Assembly: GCA_035999765.1 (NCBI GenBank)
Contig: CP108521.1
Location: 4,278,001 to 4,342,000 of the forward strand
Length of the DNA: 64,000 nt
Origin: Streptomyces sp. NBC_01231
Lineage (GTDB): Bacteria; Actinomycetota; Actinomycetes; Streptomycetales; Streptomycetaceae
Direction of reading: 5' to 3'
The notes below the pieces were generated by a model. It worked only from the letters and a program-made list of their open reading frames with translations, made no database searches and was not told the origin of the DNA. The translations under genes and the position numbers were made by a program. Within the stretch, counting starts at the first letter, position 1. Each line of letters opens with the position of its first letter. Shown piece by piece: positions 35,113 through 44,647 of this stretch.

Positions 35113-35319
35113 ATGACCCGAGCAAGGCAATGGCAGAAGTCCACCTTCTCCGATGGCAGTGACGGCGACACCTGCGTCGAACTCGCCGCCGCCCCCACCA
35201 CCCTCCACCTCCGCGAGAGCGACACCCCCGGCACCGAACTCACCACCACCACCGCCCCGTTGGCTCACCTCATACGCGGTGTGAAGTCAGGGCTGTTCCC
35301 CGTCGCCACACCCCGCTGA
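35113..35319 (+). CDS. DUF397 protein
   Basis: The start is ATG 35113 with GAGGA five bases upstream, giving 68 aa; GTG 35101, overlapping the XRE stop, is possible. The DUF397 core is [19 protein letters not shown], followed by HLRESDTPG and [11 protein letters not shown]. It partners the XRE regulator. The last 50 bp overlap the 3' end of hutI on the other strand, an unusual tail-to-tail overlap. Confidence 0.92.
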   Translation: MTRARQWQKSTFSDGSDGDTCVELAAAPTTLHLRESDTPGTELTTTTAPLAHLIRGVKSGLFPVATPR

Positions 35320-36469
35320 CCAGCGGAACCCCCGGCCGGTAGGCCAGGTGGACATGGCTCGGGGCGTCGAGGAGCAAGAGGTCGGCATACGCGCCCGGCG
35401 TGAGGCGGCCGATGTCGTCGCGGCGGAGCGCTGCCGCACCGCCAGCCGTGGCCGACCACACCGCCTCGTCCGGGGTCATCCCCATGTCCCGTACCGCGAG
35501 CGCGATGCAGAACGGCACGGACGAGGTGAACGACGAACCCGGGTTGCAGTCGGTGGACAGGGCGACGGTCACGCCGGCGTCCAGGAGACGGCGGGCGTCC
35601 GGCCACTGCGCGCGGGTGGAGAACTCGGCGCCGGGGAGGAGCGTCGCCACCGTGTTGCCGGCGGCCAGCGCGTCCACGTCCGCGTCGGTCAGGTGGGTGC
35701 AGTGGTCGGCGCTGGCCGCGTCCAGCTCCACCGCCAGTTGCACACCGGGGCCGTATGACAGCTGGTTGGCGTGGATCCGTGGGTGGAGACCCTTCGCCTT
35801 GCCCGCCGTGAGGATCGCGCGGGCCTGGTCGCCGTCGAAGGCGCCCTTCTCGCAGAAGACGTCGATCCAACGGGCGTACGGGGCGCAGGCGTCGAGCATC
35901 TCGCCGGTGACGAGGGCGACGTACGCGGCGGGGTCGTCGGCGTGGTCGGGGGAGACGATGTGGGCGCCGAGGTAGGTGACCTCGTCGGTGTGGGCGGCCG
36001 CGATGCGCAGGGCGCGGGACTCGTCGGCGACGGTCAGGCCGTAGCCGGACTTGGTCTCGAAGGTGGTCGTGCCCTGGCGGAGCGCTTCGGCGAGGTAGTG
36101 GGTGAGGTTGGCCTCCAGTTCGCTGTCCGTCGCCGCGCGGGTCGCCGCGACCGTCGTACGGATGCCGCCCGCGCTGTACGGACGCCCCGACATCCGGGCG
36201 TTGAACTCCGCCGTCCGGTCGCCCGCGAAGACCAGGTGGGAGTGCGAGTCGACGAAGCCGGGCAGGACCGCCCGGCCACCGGCGTCGACCCGATTGTCAG
36301 TGGCGGGTGCTTTGCTTGATTCACCGGTCCACACGATGCGGTCGCCGTCGATGACGACGGCCGCGTCCTGGATCAGTCCGAGGGGGGAGTTGTCACCGAG
36401 GGAGGGATCGTTGGTGACCAGCGTGGCGATGTTGGTGATGACGGTGGTCGTGCCGGTGGTGCTGCTCAT
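35270..36469 (-). CDS. hutI: Imidazolonepropionase
   Basis: The start is ATG 36469 ([18 protein letters not shown]), giving 399 aa. Metal ligands are visible as HxH in [14 protein letters not shown], His in [10 protein letters not shown], and Asp in [11 protein letters not shown]; the Tyr/Glu region is FETKSGYGL. It hydrolyses imidazolone propionate to N-formimino-L-glutamate. It is the last gene of the hut run, 32 bp after hutF. The last 50 bp overlap a DUF397 gene, and the final residues GTALTSHRV probably differ from orthologues that lack the neighbour. Confidence 0.96.
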   Translation of the reverse strand: MSSTTGTTTVITNIATLVTNDPSLGDNSPLGLIQDAAVVIDGDRIVWTGESSKAPATDNRVDAGGRAVLPGFVDSHSHLVFAGDRTAEFNARMSGRPYSAGGIRTTVAATRAATDSELEANLTHYLAEALRQGTTTFETKSGYGLTVADESRALRIAAAHTDEVTYLGAHIVSPDHADDPAAYVALVTGEMLDACAPYARWIDVFCEKGAFDGDQARAILTAGKAKGLHPRIHANQLSYGPGVQLAVELDAASADHCTHLTDADVDALAAGNTVATLLPGAEFSTRAQWPDARRLLDAGVTVALSTDCNPGSSFTSSVPFCIALAVRDMGMTPDEAVWSATAGGAAALRRDDIGRLTPGAYADLLLLDAPSHVHLAYRPGVPLVSGVWRRGTALTSHRV

Positions 36470-36501
36470 CGTGTCCTCGTGGGGGCGGGGTTCGGAGGTC
36501 C

Positions 36502-37848
36502 TTACGCGCGCAGGGCTTCGACGGCCCGCGCCAGAGCTTGCGGCACATCGGGTACGAGCGTGTGCGCCCCGTCGCGTACGACGTGCCGCCCGCCCACGAT
36601 CGTGTGCCGTACATCCGCTGCCGTCGCCGCGAATACGGCCGTCTCGGCGCCGAGCCTGGGCAGTGGCCCCGCTGTCCTGACGGAGTCGAGCGCGATCGTG
36701 GTGAGGTCGGCGAGCGCGCCTGCCTCGATGGTGCCGGCCTCGCCCCAGCCGAGGGCCGCGTGACCGTCGGCGGAGGCGGCCCTCAGCAGGGCGGCGGCGG
36801 TCCAGTGGCCGCGGGTGCGGGTGCGCAGGCGCTCGTTCAGCTCCATCGCGCGCGCCTCTTCGAGCAGGTCGATGACGGCGTGGCTGTCCGAGCCGAGGGA
36901 GAGGGGCGAACCGGCCTGCTGCAGGGCGGCGGCGGGGCCTGTCCCGTCGGCGAGGTCCCGCTCCGTCGTCGGGCACATGCAGGTGCCGGTGCCGGAGCCG
37001 CCGAGCAGGGCGATGTCGTCGTGGGTGAGGTGCGTGTTGTGGACGCCCGTGGTGCGCGTCCCGAGGACGCCGTGGTCGGCGAGGAGCTGGGTGGGCGTGC
37101 ACCCGTGGGTGGCCCGGCAGGCGTCGTTCTCAGCGGTCTGCTCGGACAGGTGCACATGGAGCGGGGCCCGCCGTTCCTCGGCCCACTGGGCCACCGTCGC
37201 CAACTGCCCCGCGGGCACGGCCCGTACGGAGTGGATGGCGGCCCCGATCCGCGCGTGATCCCGTTCCTTGAGAACTGAACAGCGTTCGGCCCAGGCGTCC
37301 GCGCTGCCGTCGGAGAAACGGAGCTGGTGGGTGTTGGGCGGCTGTCCGAAGCCGGAGGAGAGGTAGGCGGTGTCGAGGAGGGTGATGCGGACACCGGCGT
37401 CGGCGGCGGCTTGGATGAGGGCGTCACCCATCGCGTTCGGGTCGGCGTAGGGGGTGCCGCCCGGGGCGTGGTGCACGTAGTGGAACTCGCCGACGGCGGT
37501 GATGCCGGCCAGGGCCATCTCGGCGTACACGGCCCTGGCGAGGGCGAGGTAGGTCTCGGGGGTCAGCCTGTCGGCGAACGAGTACATGACCTCGCGCCAG
37601 GTCCAGAAGGTGCCGGAGCCGACCTGGACGGTGCCGCGCAGGGCGCGGTGAAAGGCGTGCGAGTGCGCGTTCGCGAGGCCGGGGAGGGTGAGGCCTCTCA
37701 GGATCTCGGCCCCGGGGGGCGGGGCGGGGGTGTCGGTCCGGACGGCGGTGATGCGGCCGTCCTTGACCTCGACGACGACCCCCGGCTCGACGTGGGTGTC
37801 GAGCCAGGCGTGTTCCAGCCAGTACGTCCGCGTGTGGGGGTGGGTCAC
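36502..37848 (-). CDS. hutF: Formimidoylglutamate deiminase
   Basis: The start is GTG 37848 ([17 protein letters not shown]), overlapping the M20 stop by GTGA, giving 448 aa. It is an amidohydrolase with [15 protein letters not shown] (HxH), [23 protein letters not shown] and [24 protein letters not shown]. It deaminates N-formimino-glutamate to N-formylglutamate, so this strain uses the formylglutamate branch of histidine breakdown rather than HutG formiminoglutamase. It lies between the M20 gene and hutI. Confidence 0.93.
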   Translation of the reverse strand: MTHPHTRTYWLEHAWLDTHVEPGVVVEVKDGRITAVRTDTPAPPPGAEILRGLTLPGLANAHSHAFHRALRGTVQVGSGTFWTWREVMYSFADRLTPETYLALARAVYAEMALAGITAVGEFHYVHHAPGGTPYADPNAMGDALIQAAADAGVRITLLDTAYLSSGFGQPPNTHQLRFSDGSADAWAERCSVLKERDHARIGAAIHSVRAVPAGQLATVAQWAEERRAPLHVHLSEQTAENDACRATHGCTPTQLLADHGVLGTRTTGVHNTHLTHDDIALLGGSGTGTCMCPTTERDLADGTGPAAALQQAGSPLSLGSDSHAVIDLLEEARAMELNERLRTRTRGHWTAAALLRAASADGHAALGWGEAGTIEAGALADLTTIALDSVRTAGPLPRLGAETAVFAATAADVRHTIVGGRHVVRDGAHTLVPDVPQALARAVEALRA

Positions 37849-39086
37849 CTGCGGGCCAGCCCTTCCAGTACGTCGGCGAGTGCGGTCACCCCGGCCACGC
37901 AGTCGTCCTCCGCCGCGTACTCGGACGGGGAGTGCGAGACCCCGGTGGGGTTGCGTACGAACAGCATGGCGGTCGGGATGCGTCCGGAGAGAATCCCGGC
38001 GTCGTGTCCGGCGCCGGTGCCGAGGACGGGGATCTTGAGGTCCGTGTCCTTGCCCAGGATGCGGGCGAGTTCGTCGCGCAGGGCGTGGTCGAACTCGACG
38101 ACGGGCGTGAAGGACTCGCGGACCACGTCGAGGTCGACGCCGTGTTCCCGGGCGTGGGCGCGGGCCGCCTTCTCGATCCCCTCGACCACGGTGTCCAGGG
38201 ACTCCTGGTCGGCGGCGCGGGAGTCGAGCCAGCCGCGCACCAGGGAGGGGATCGCGTTGACGCCGTTGGGCTCGACGGCGATCTTGCCGAAGGTGGCGAC
38301 GGCTCCCACGAGTCGTGCCTCGCGGCGGGCGGCGAGGACGGTCTCGGCGTAGGACACCATGGGGTCGCGCCGGTCGACGAGTCGGGTGGTGCCGGCGTGG
38401 TTGGCCTCGCCCCGGAAGTCGAACCGCCACCGTCCGTGCGGCCAGATGGCGCTCGCGATGCCGACCTGGTCGCCGCTGAGGTCCAGCGCCCGCCCCTGCT
38501 CCACGTGCAGTTCGACGAAGGCACCGATGCGGGCGAGCCGCTCCGGGTCCGGTCCGATGGCGTCGGGATCGTATCCGGCGGCCGCCATGGCCTGCGGGAG
38601 GGTGACCCCGTCGCCGTCGGTCAGCCGGTGTGCCTGCTGGACGCCGAGTTCCCCGGCGGTCAGCCGCGACCCGACACAGGCGAGCCCGAACCTGGCGCCC
38701 TCCTCGTCACCGAAGTTGACGATCGCGAGCGGCTTGGCGAGCGTGACGCCACGCGCGCGCAGTTCGTCGAGGGCGGCGAAGGAGGACACGACTCCGAGGG
38801 GGCCGTCGAAGGCGCCGCCGTCCGGTACGGAGTCGAGATGTGACCCGGTGACGACGGCGTCCCCGGCGTCGGGGTCCCCGAGCCACGCCCACTGGTTCCC
38901 GTTCCGGTCGAGCTCGTAGGTGAGCCCACGGCTCTCGGCCTGCTCCCTGAACCAGGCCCGGCAGTCGATGTCGGCGCCGGTCCAGGCGAAGCGCCGGTAG
39001 CCCCCGGAGTCGGGGTGCCGCCCGATGGACCGCAGGTCACGCCACATCTGCTGGAAGGGCACACCGGCCGACCCGGCCTGTGACAC
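37845..39086 (-). CDS. M20 amidohydrolase (allantoate/N-carbamoyl-amino-acid type), candidate N-formylglutamate hydrolase
   Basis: I start it at GTG 39086 with GGAGGG four bases upstream, giving 413 aa. The frame reaches GTG 39311, but those 75 codons are microsatellite-like. The zinc ligands of the family are present: GSHLDSVPDGGAFDG, FGDEEGARFG, FVELHVEQG and VSHSPSEY. Homologues cleave allantoate or N-carbamoyl amino acids. The position between hutU and hutF, with coupling to hutF, suggests it removes the formyl group from N-formylglutamate, a step otherwise missing in the window. That role is inference. Confidence 0.85.
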   Translation of the reverse strand: MSQAGSAGVPFQQMWRDLRSIGRHPDSGGYRRFAWTGADIDCRAWFREQAESRGLTYELDRNGNQWAWLGDPDAGDAVVTGSHLDSVPDGGAFDGPLGVVSSFAALDELRARGVTLAKPLAIVNFGDEEGARFGLACVGSRLTAGELGVQQAHRLTDGDGVTLPQAMAAAGYDPDAIGPDPERLARIGAFVELHVEQGRALDLSGDQVGIASAIWPHGRWRFDFRGEANHAGTTRLVDRRDPMVSYAETVLAARREARLVGAVATFGKIAVEPNGVNAIPSLVRGWLDSRAADQESLDTVVEGIEKAARAHAREHGVDLDVVRESFTPVVEFDHALRDELARILGKDTDLKIPVLGTGAGHDAGILSGRIPTAMLFVRNPTGVSHSPSEYAAEDDCVAGVTALADVLEGLARR

Positions 39087-39307
39087 GCCACCCTCCACAA
39101 ACTCAAGCCCGTCCGCCGCCCCAGGCTGGGGGCAGCCGTTCCGCAGGGCGGGCCCGGCGGGCGCAGCCGGACGCGCGCCAGCGTCGGGCACAGCCGGACG
39201 CGCGCCACCGCCAGCGCCAGTACCCGCACCCGCACCCGCACCCGCACCCGGCGACGAGGCCTCGGCCCCTGCCGGACGGCCGCCGCCCGGTTCACCTCCC
39301 GGACGGG
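39087..39307 (-). repeat. Repeat-rich gap between hutU and the M20 gene
   Basis: It contains a hexanucleotide array, five ACCCGC units at 39222-39251 on the plus strand, and a 17-bp direct repeat at 39164-39180 and 39191-39207 (period 27). It remains open in the M20 frame and has often been read as an N-terminal extension. It has no ribosome site at its outer GTG apart from coupling to hutU. Confidence 0.7.
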
Positions 39308-40972
39308 TCACGCGTCGTCACCCTCGCGCATCGGCACCCGCACACCCCGCTCGTCCGCGACGGACTCCGCGATGTCGTACCCGGCGTCCACGTGCCGGAT
39401 GACGCCCATGCCGGGGTCGTTCGTCAGCACCCGCCGGATCTTCTCGCCGGCCAGCTTCGTGCCGTCGGCCACCGTCACCTGCCCGGCGTGGATGGAGCGG
39501 CCCATGCCGACGCCACCGCCGTGGTGGAGGGAGACCCAGGACGCGCCCGACGCCACGTTGACCATGGCGTTCAGAAGCGGCCAGTCGGCGATCGCGTCGG
39601 AGCCGTCGAGCATGGCCTCGGTCTCGCGGTAGGGGGAGGCCACCGACCCGCAGTCGAGGTGGTCGCGGCCGATGGCCAGCGGCGCGGCCAGCTCACCGGA
39701 GGCCACCATGTCGTTGAACCGCTCACCGGCCTTGTCCCGCTCGCCGTAGCCGAGCCAGCAGATCCGGGCGGGCAGGCCCTGGAAGTGGACGCGCTCGCCG
39801 GCCAGCTTGATCCAGCGGGCGAGGGACTCGTTCTCGGGGAAGAGGTCGAGCATCGCCCTGTCGGTCTTGGCGATGTCGGAGGCCTCGCCGGACAGCGCCG
39901 CCCAGCGGAAGGGGCCCTTGCCCTCGCAGAACAGCGGGCGGATGTAGGCGGGGACGAAGCCGGGGAAGGCGAACGCCCGCTCGTACCCGGCGAGTTGGGC
40001 CTCGCCGCGGATCGAGTTGCCGTAGTCGAAGACCTCCGCGCCGGCGTCCATGAAGCCGACCATCGCCTCGACGTGACGCGCCATCGACTCGCGGGCGCGG
40101 GTGGTGAAACCGGCCGGGTCCTTGGCCGCGGCCGACGCCATGTCGTCGAAGTCGACGCCCACCGGGAGATACGCGAGCGGGTCGTGCGCGGAGGTCTGGT
40201 CGGTGACGATGTCGACGGGGGCGCCCTCGGCGAGCATCCGCGGCAGCAGCTCGGCCGCGTTGCCGAGCAGGCCGATGGAGAGCGGGCGGCGGGCGTCGCG
40301 GGCCTCGACGGCCAGTTGGAGGGCGTGCTCCAGGCTGTCGGCCTTCACATCGAGGTACCGGTGCTCGATGCGCCGCTCGATCGCGCGCGGGTCACAGTCG
40401 ATGCAGAGGGCGACGCCGTCGTTCATGGTCACGGCGAGCGGCTGGGCGCCGCCCATGCCGCCGAGGCCGGCGGTGAGGGTGATCGTCCCGGCGAGGGTGC
40501 CGCCGAACTTCTTGGCGGCGACGGCGGCGAAGGTCTCGTAGGTGCCCTGGAGGATGCCCTGGGTGCCGATGTAGATCCAGGAGCCGGCGGTCATCTGCCC
40601 GTACATGGTCAGGCCGAGGGCCTCCAGGCGGCGGAACTCCTCCCAGTTGGCCCAGTCGCCGACGAGGTTGGAGTTGGCGATGAGGACGCGCGGGGCCCAC
40701 TCGTGGGTCTGCATGACGCCGACGGGGCGGCCGGACTGGACCAGCATGGTCTCGTCCTGCTTCAGGGTCCTGAGCGTGCGGACCATGGCGTCGAAGGAGC
40801 GCCAGTCCCGGGCCGCCTTGCCGGTGCCGCCGTAGACGACGAGCTTGTCGGGGTGCTCGGCGACCTCCGGGTCCAGGTTGTTCTGGAGCATCCGCAGGGC
40901 GGCTTCCTGCTGCCATCCCAGGGCGCTCAGTTCCGTACCGCGCGGCGCTCGTACGGGGCGGGGTCCTGACAT
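39308..40972 (-). CDS. hutU: Urocanate hydratase
   Basis: ATG 40972 has a strong GGAGG site, giving 554 aa. Diagnostic segments are [76 protein letters not shown] and [18 protein letters not shown], including the NAD-binding Gly-rich stretch and the conserved Cys. It hydrates urocanate to imidazolone propionate using tightly bound NAD. It is the first gene of the hut run and diverges from a PLP decarboxylase gene. No canonical hutH is beside it. Confidence 0.97.
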   Translation of the reverse strand: MSGPRPVRAPRGTELSALGWQQEAALRMLQNNLDPEVAEHPDKLVVYGGTGKAARDWRSFDAMVRTLRTLKQDETMLVQSGRPVGVMQTHEWAPRVLIANSNLVGDWANWEEFRRLEALGLTMYGQMTAGSWIYIGTQGILQGTYETFAAVAAKKFGGTLAGTITLTAGLGGMGGAQPLAVTMNDGVALCIDCDPRAIERRIEHRYLDVKADSLEHALQLAVEARDARRPLSIGLLGNAAELLPRMLAEGAPVDIVTDQTSAHDPLAYLPVGVDFDDMASAAAKDPAGFTTRARESMARHVEAMVGFMDAGAEVFDYGNSIRGEAQLAGYERAFAFPGFVPAYIRPLFCEGKGPFRWAALSGEASDIAKTDRAMLDLFPENESLARWIKLAGERVHFQGLPARICWLGYGERDKAGERFNDMVASGELAAPLAIGRDHLDCGSVASPYRETEAMLDGSDAIADWPLLNAMVNVASGASWVSLHHGGGVGMGRSIHAGQVTVADGTKLAGEKIRRVLTNDPGMGVIRHVDAGYDIAESVADERGVRVPMREGDDA

Positions 40973-41003
40973 GGTCTGCCTCCTAGCGGACTGTTGCTGC
41001 CGT

Positions 41004-41028
41004 TATTCACATCCTGACGTCATGAATA
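41004..41028. promoter_or_regulatory. Divergent hutU/decarboxylase control region
   Basis: TATTCA and TGAATA form an inverted repeat around a 13-bp spacer that itself contains the palindrome TGACGTCA (41015-41022). It lies 30 bp upstream of hutU and about 90 bp from the decarboxylase start. It is a plausible operator for the histidine-utilisation regulator, which is not in the window. Confidence 0.45.
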
Positions 41029-41120
41029 GAACTAGTCAATACATGAGGGCGACGGCAGGGGCCCGGTCCGGGTGTTTGGCTGGACGCATGGGTGCAGACA
41101 CCGACCTGACGGGGGATGCC

Positions 41121-42503
41121 GTGAGCAACGCCAACGAGAGTCATGTGAGCGACGACGAGGGGCGGGTCGCCCGCCGGGACGAGGCGGTCCGCGCGGCCGT
41201 GGAGCAGGGGCTGCTGGGCCCCGGCCGCCCCATCGTGGGCCTGCTCGACGCCACCGGCATCCGGGAGTCCGCGACCCGGCTGCGGGCGGCGTTCGACGAG
41301 GTCACCGCGCCCGGCACACCCGTACTGCACGCCTTCGCGGTGAAGGCGACCCCGCTGGTGCCGGTACTGAGGCTGCTGCGGGAGGAGGGGATCGGCGCGG
41401 AGGTGGCGAGCCCGGGTGAGCTGGCGCTGGCGCGGGCGGCGGGGCTGTCGGCGGCCCGGACCGTCCTCGACTCGCCCGCCAAGACACCGGCCGAGCTGCG
41501 CGAGGCACTGGCGCTGGGGATAGCGATCAACGCGGACAACCCCCAGGAGCTGGACCGCATCGACGGTCTGATGCGCTCGGCGCCGAGTCGCTCACCCCTC
41601 GGCCTCCGGGTGAACCCGCAGGTCGGGGCGGGCGCGATCGAGGCGCTGTCCACCGCCACGGCGACCTCGAAGTTCGGGGTGGCGCTGCGGGACGAGGGAG
41701 CGCGCGAGTGGGTGGTGCGGGCCTACATCGAGCGCCCCTGGCTGTCCCGGCTGCACGCGCACACCGGGTCTCAGGGCGTCCCGCTCACCCTGATGGCCGA
41801 GGGCGTGGCGCAGACGTACCGGCTCGCGGAGGAGATCAACCGGCGGATCGGGCGGTCGCAGATCGACACCATCGACATCGGAGGCGGGCTGCCGGTGAAC
41901 TTCACGTCGGACAGGACGACACCGACGTACGCGGACTACGCGCGGGTGCTGAAGGAGACGGTGCCGGGGCTGTTCGACGGGCGCTACGGGCTGGTGACCG
42001 AGTTCGGGCGGTCGCTGCTGGCCAAGCACGGCACGGTGGTGGCGCGCGTCGAGTACACCAAGAGCGCCGGCGGGCGGCGGGTGGCGGTGACGCACGCGGG
42101 CGTGCAGGTGGCGACGCGGACGGTGTACGCGCCGGGGGCGTGGCCGCTGAGGATCGCCGGGTACGACGGCAAGGGGCGGCCGAAGGAGGGGCCCGAGGTG
42201 ATGCAGGACATCGCCGGTCCGGCGTGCTTCGCGGGCGACCTGCTCGCCCAGGGGTATCCGCTGCCGCTGCTGGCGCAGGGCGACTACGCGGCGGCGCTGG
42301 ACACGGGCGCGTACTACTTCGCGCACCACTACGCGTACAACTCCCTGGCCCGGCCCGGCATCTACGGCTTCGCCCCGGACGGGGCCGGGGGGATCGCCTT
42401 CTCGACCGTGCGCGAGGCGCAGACCGTCGCGGAGATCGTGGCCGAATCCGGAGGGGCGCACGCGGATGCGCTCACCACTCTGCGCGCGCCTGGTCGCCGT
42501 TGA
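41121..42503 (+). CDS. PLP-dependent type III decarboxylase (DAP/ornithine decarboxylase family)
   Basis: I take GTG 41121 with GGGGGA, giving 460 aa; ATG 41088 and GTG 41145 are alternatives. The alanine-racemase-like barrel has the PLP Lys in LHAFAVKATPLVPVL, VLDSPAKTPAEL, HAHTGSQG and the phosphate-binding IDIGGGLPVNF. The C-terminal region has the Cys motif as GPACFAGD and GAYYFAHHYAYN. It is not a close match to LysA. It diverges from hutU and is followed by a strong terminator. It may decarboxylate an amino acid linked to histidine metabolism, but this is inference. Confidence 0.88.
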   Translation: MSNANESHVSDDEGRVARRDEAVRAAVEQGLLGPGRPIVGLLDATGIRESATRLRAAFDEVTAPGTPVLHAFAVKATPLVPVLRLLREEGIGAEVASPGELALARAAGLSAARTVLDSPAKTPAELREALALGIAINADNPQELDRIDGLMRSAPSRSPLGLRVNPQVGAGAIEALSTATATSKFGVALRDEGAREWVVRAYIERPWLSRLHAHTGSQGVPLTLMAEGVAQTYRLAEEINRRIGRSQIDTIDIGGGLPVNFTSDRTTPTYADYARVLKETVPGLFDGRYGLVTEFGRSLLAKHGTVVARVEYTKSAGGRRVAVTHAGVQVATRTVYAPGAWPLRIAGYDGKGRPKEGPEVMQDIAGPACFAGDLLAQGYPLPLLAQGDYAAALDTGAYYFAHHYAYNSLARPGIYGFAPDGAGGIAFSTVREAQTVAEIVAESGGAHADALTTLRAPGRR

Positions 42504-42547
42504 CGCACGCCGGTGGGTCTGCTGATCCACTGGTCCGGGCATGCTGA

Positions 42548-42576
42548 TCAACTGGCCTGTGCGGCAGGCCAGTTGA
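42548..42576 (+). terminator. Terminator after the decarboxylase gene
   Basis: A perfect 12-bp stem TCAACTGGCCTG/CAGGCCAGTTGA encloses TGCGG. Outer arms GGTGGGTC (42512) and GACCCACC (42575) could extend the structure. Confidence 0.75.
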
Positions 42577-42694
42577 CCCACCTTAGTCACTCGCCGCATG
42601 TTCCACTGGAAAATGCCAGATCCCTCACCCCTCACGCACACGTTGCGTAGCTTCGGCGTCACTCAGCCGAATCCCAGGCGGGAGGGGAGCCACG

Positions 42695-43105
42695 GTGCCC
42701 GGAATCGACGAGTGCCTGCTGGAAGCCATGCGACTGCCCGGTGCCCGGGGCGCCGCACTGGTCGACTGGACGAGCGGACTGGCCCTGGGCACCGTCGGGG
42801 AGTCCCCGGGCGGCGACCAGGAGGCGGCCGCGGTCGAGGCCGCGGAGCTCGCCCGGCTCGCCGCCGAGCAGCACGCGTTCGCGGCCGGCGCCGACGCCGG
42901 CGAGGCAGGCGACGGTGACGGCGCCGATCCGCCGGTCGAGGACCTCATCATCAGCAACCGGGACAGCTACCACGTGCTGCGGTTCGTGCCGACGTCCTTC
43001 GACAGCAGCGTGTGCCTGCACCTGTGGCTGGCCCGCTCCGAGGGCAATCTCGCGCTGGCCCGCATCCGGCTCGGCGAGATGGCCGGACGGCTGGTGCTGG
43101 GATGA
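42695..43105 (+). CDS. Roadblock/LC7-like protein
   Basis: GTG 42695 has GGAGGGGA; the product is 136 aa. The roadblock core is GARGAALVDWTSGLALGTVG and the end is DSYHVLRFVPTSFDSSVCLHLWLARSEGNLALARIRLGEM, with an Ala/Glu-rich insertion containing GDGDGAD. The C-terminal gene of the cluster has the same pattern. Roadblock proteins usually regulate small GTPases or act as scaffolds. It overlaps the DUF4388 gene by ATGA. Confidence 0.82.
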   Translation: MPGIDECLLEAMRLPGARGAALVDWTSGLALGTVGESPGGDQEAAAVEAAELARLAAEQHAFAAGADAGEAGDGDGADPPVEDLIISNRDSYHVLRFVPTSFDSSVCLHLWLARSEGNLALARIRLGEMAGRLVLG

Positions 43106-44061
43106 CCGCCGTCCAGACCACTCCCCCGCCCCGGCTGCCCGTGCGGGACAAGGCGGCGGCCCTGGACCGGGGCTGGGGCGGCGTCTCACCCATGCTGACC
43201 CGGCTCGCCGCCGAGCGGGCCACCGGCGTCCTGGTCCGCGAGCGCGGCACGCTCCATCTCGCCGGGGGCCGGGTGGTGCACGCGGAAAGCCCGGCCGCGC
43301 CCGGTCTGGACGTCCTGCTGACCGCCTGCGGCACGCTCGACGCGGGCACCTGGCGGCGGGCGCTGACCGAGACCGGTGACCGGCACCGCGCCGGCCACCT
43401 CCTGGTCGACGGCGGGCACCTCACCCCGGGCGCGCTGGACCTGTGCCGGCTGGTCGCGCTGTACGACGCGGCGTACTTCGCCCTCGCGCCCAGCAGCAGC
43501 CCGGGCCGCTTCCGCTACGCCACCGAAAACGCGCCCGGCTGTCCGTGCCCGGTGCCGGTGGCCGCCCTGGAGCGCGAGACCCTGCGCCGCCGTGACCTGC
43601 TGCACCGCATCTGGCCCGACCCGGCCACGGACGACGCGCCCCTCGTCCGCACCCACCGCCCCGCGCCCCCGGCGCCCACCGCACGCCAGCGCGCGGTCCT
43701 GGCCCGCTTGGACGACACCCACCTGGACGACGCCCGCACGGCCGCGGACATCGCCAGGGACCTGGGCCGCCCGGCGTTCCACACCCTGGTGGACCTACGG
43801 CGGCTGGCGGCGGCCGGTGCCGTCTCGCCCCGCCGACCGACCCCCGCCGAACCGCCCGAGGCACTCGAAGCGCCCGAAGTGTCCGGCCGATCCAGACCAC
43901 CTGGACCGCCCAGACCACCCAGACCACCCAGCCCGTCCGGTCCACCCAACCCATCCGGTCCACCCGTTCGGCCCGACCCGCTCGCGGCCTTCCCCACCGA
44001 TGTCACCGACCCCCACATCACGTTGCTGAAGAGGCTCAGAGATGCGTTGGAGGCCCTTTGA
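43102..44061 (+). CDS. DUF4388/PATAN-like protein with Pro-rich tail
   Basis: The start is ATG 43102 in the overlap with the roadblock gene, giving 319 aa. Residues 25-85 resemble DUF4388: PMLTRLAAERATGVLVRERGTLHLAGGRVVHAES. A middle region has LLVDGGHLTPGALDLCRL and FRYATENAPGCPCPV. A helical segment near 215-260 (ARQRAVLARLDDTHLDDARTAADIARDLG) looks winged-helix-like. A Pro-rich tail with repeated PPRPP and SGPPNPSGPP ends the protein. In other bacteria DUF4388 accompanies roadblock/MglA-type systems. The biochemical role is unknown. Confidence 0.78.
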   Translation: MTAVQTTPPPRLPVRDKAAALDRGWGGVSPMLTRLAAERATGVLVRERGTLHLAGGRVVHAESPAAPGLDVLLTACGTLDAGTWRRALTETGDRHRAGHLLVDGGHLTPGALDLCRLVALYDAAYFALAPSSSPGRFRYATENAPGCPCPVPVAALERETLRRRDLLHRIWPDPATDDAPLVRTHRPAPPAPTARQRAVLARLDDTHLDDARTAADIARDLGRPAFHTLVDLRRLAAAGAVSPRRPTPAEPPEALEAPEVSGRSRPPGPPRPPRPPSPSGPPNPSGPPVRPDPLAAFPTDVTDPHITLLKRLRDALEAL

Positions 44062-44107
44062 GTGGCAGCGGCAGCAGCAGCGGACCCGCGCCGAGAGGAG
44101 AGACCTG

Positions 44108-44638
44108 ATGGCGGCGGAGGCCGAAATCCTGGAGGAGTTGCACCGGCTCAGAGCCCGCGTGCCCCAGCTGACCGGTGCCCTGGCCGCCGGGGCCGACGGT
44201 CTCGTCCTCGCCCAGGACACCCCCGGCGTCGACCCGCAGGCGATGGCCGCGCTCACCGGCACCGCCCACGACCTCGCCGGCCGGCTGACCGACGCGACCG
44301 GCCAGGGCGACTTCCGCGAACTGCTCGTGCGCGGGGTGTACGGCTACGTCGCCACGTACGCGGCGGGCCGCACCGGCCTGCTGACCCTGCTCGCCCAGGA
44401 CCGCGTCAACGTCGGCCGCCTCCATCTGGAGGGCCGCCGGGCCGGGGCCCGCATCGGAGAACTGGTCGACGCCACCCCGGCGCCCCCGCCCAAGCCCCCC
44501 GCGAAAACGACCGCCAGGACCACCGCACCGCGGCCCAGGACCACCCGTACCTCCCGGTCCAAGCCCGCCGCCACACGTGACCCGGTCACCGAAACGCCCA
44601 CCGCACCCACGGTGGCGCGTACCACCACCGAAAGTTGA
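44108..44638 (+). CDS. Roadblock/LC7-domain protein with basic tail
   Basis: I start it at ATG 44108 with GAGGAGAG, giving 176 aa; ATG 44042, inside the previous gene, is an alternative adding 22 residues. It has EILEELHRLRARVPQLTGALAAGADGLVLAQDTPG and FRELLVRGVYGYVATYAAGRTGLLTLLAQDRVNVGRLHLEGRRAG, the roadblock fold. The C-terminus is an Ala/Pro/Thr/Lys-rich tail. It is nine bases before another roadblock gene and completes a four-gene set. Confidence 0.8.
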   Translation: MAAEAEILEELHRLRARVPQLTGALAAGADGLVLAQDTPGVDPQAMAALTGTAHDLAGRLTDATGQGDFRELLVRGVYGYVATYAAGRTGLLTLLAQDRVNVGRLHLEGRRAGARIGELVDATPAPPPKPPAKTTARTTAPRPRTTRTSRSKPAATRDPVTETPTAPTVARTTTES

Positions 44639-44647
44639 GGAACCGTC

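Noticed and set aside
39087..39311. N-terminal extension of the M20 enzyme
   Set aside because: It is simple-sequence DNA; a strong ribosome site and normal length support the internal GTG at 39086.
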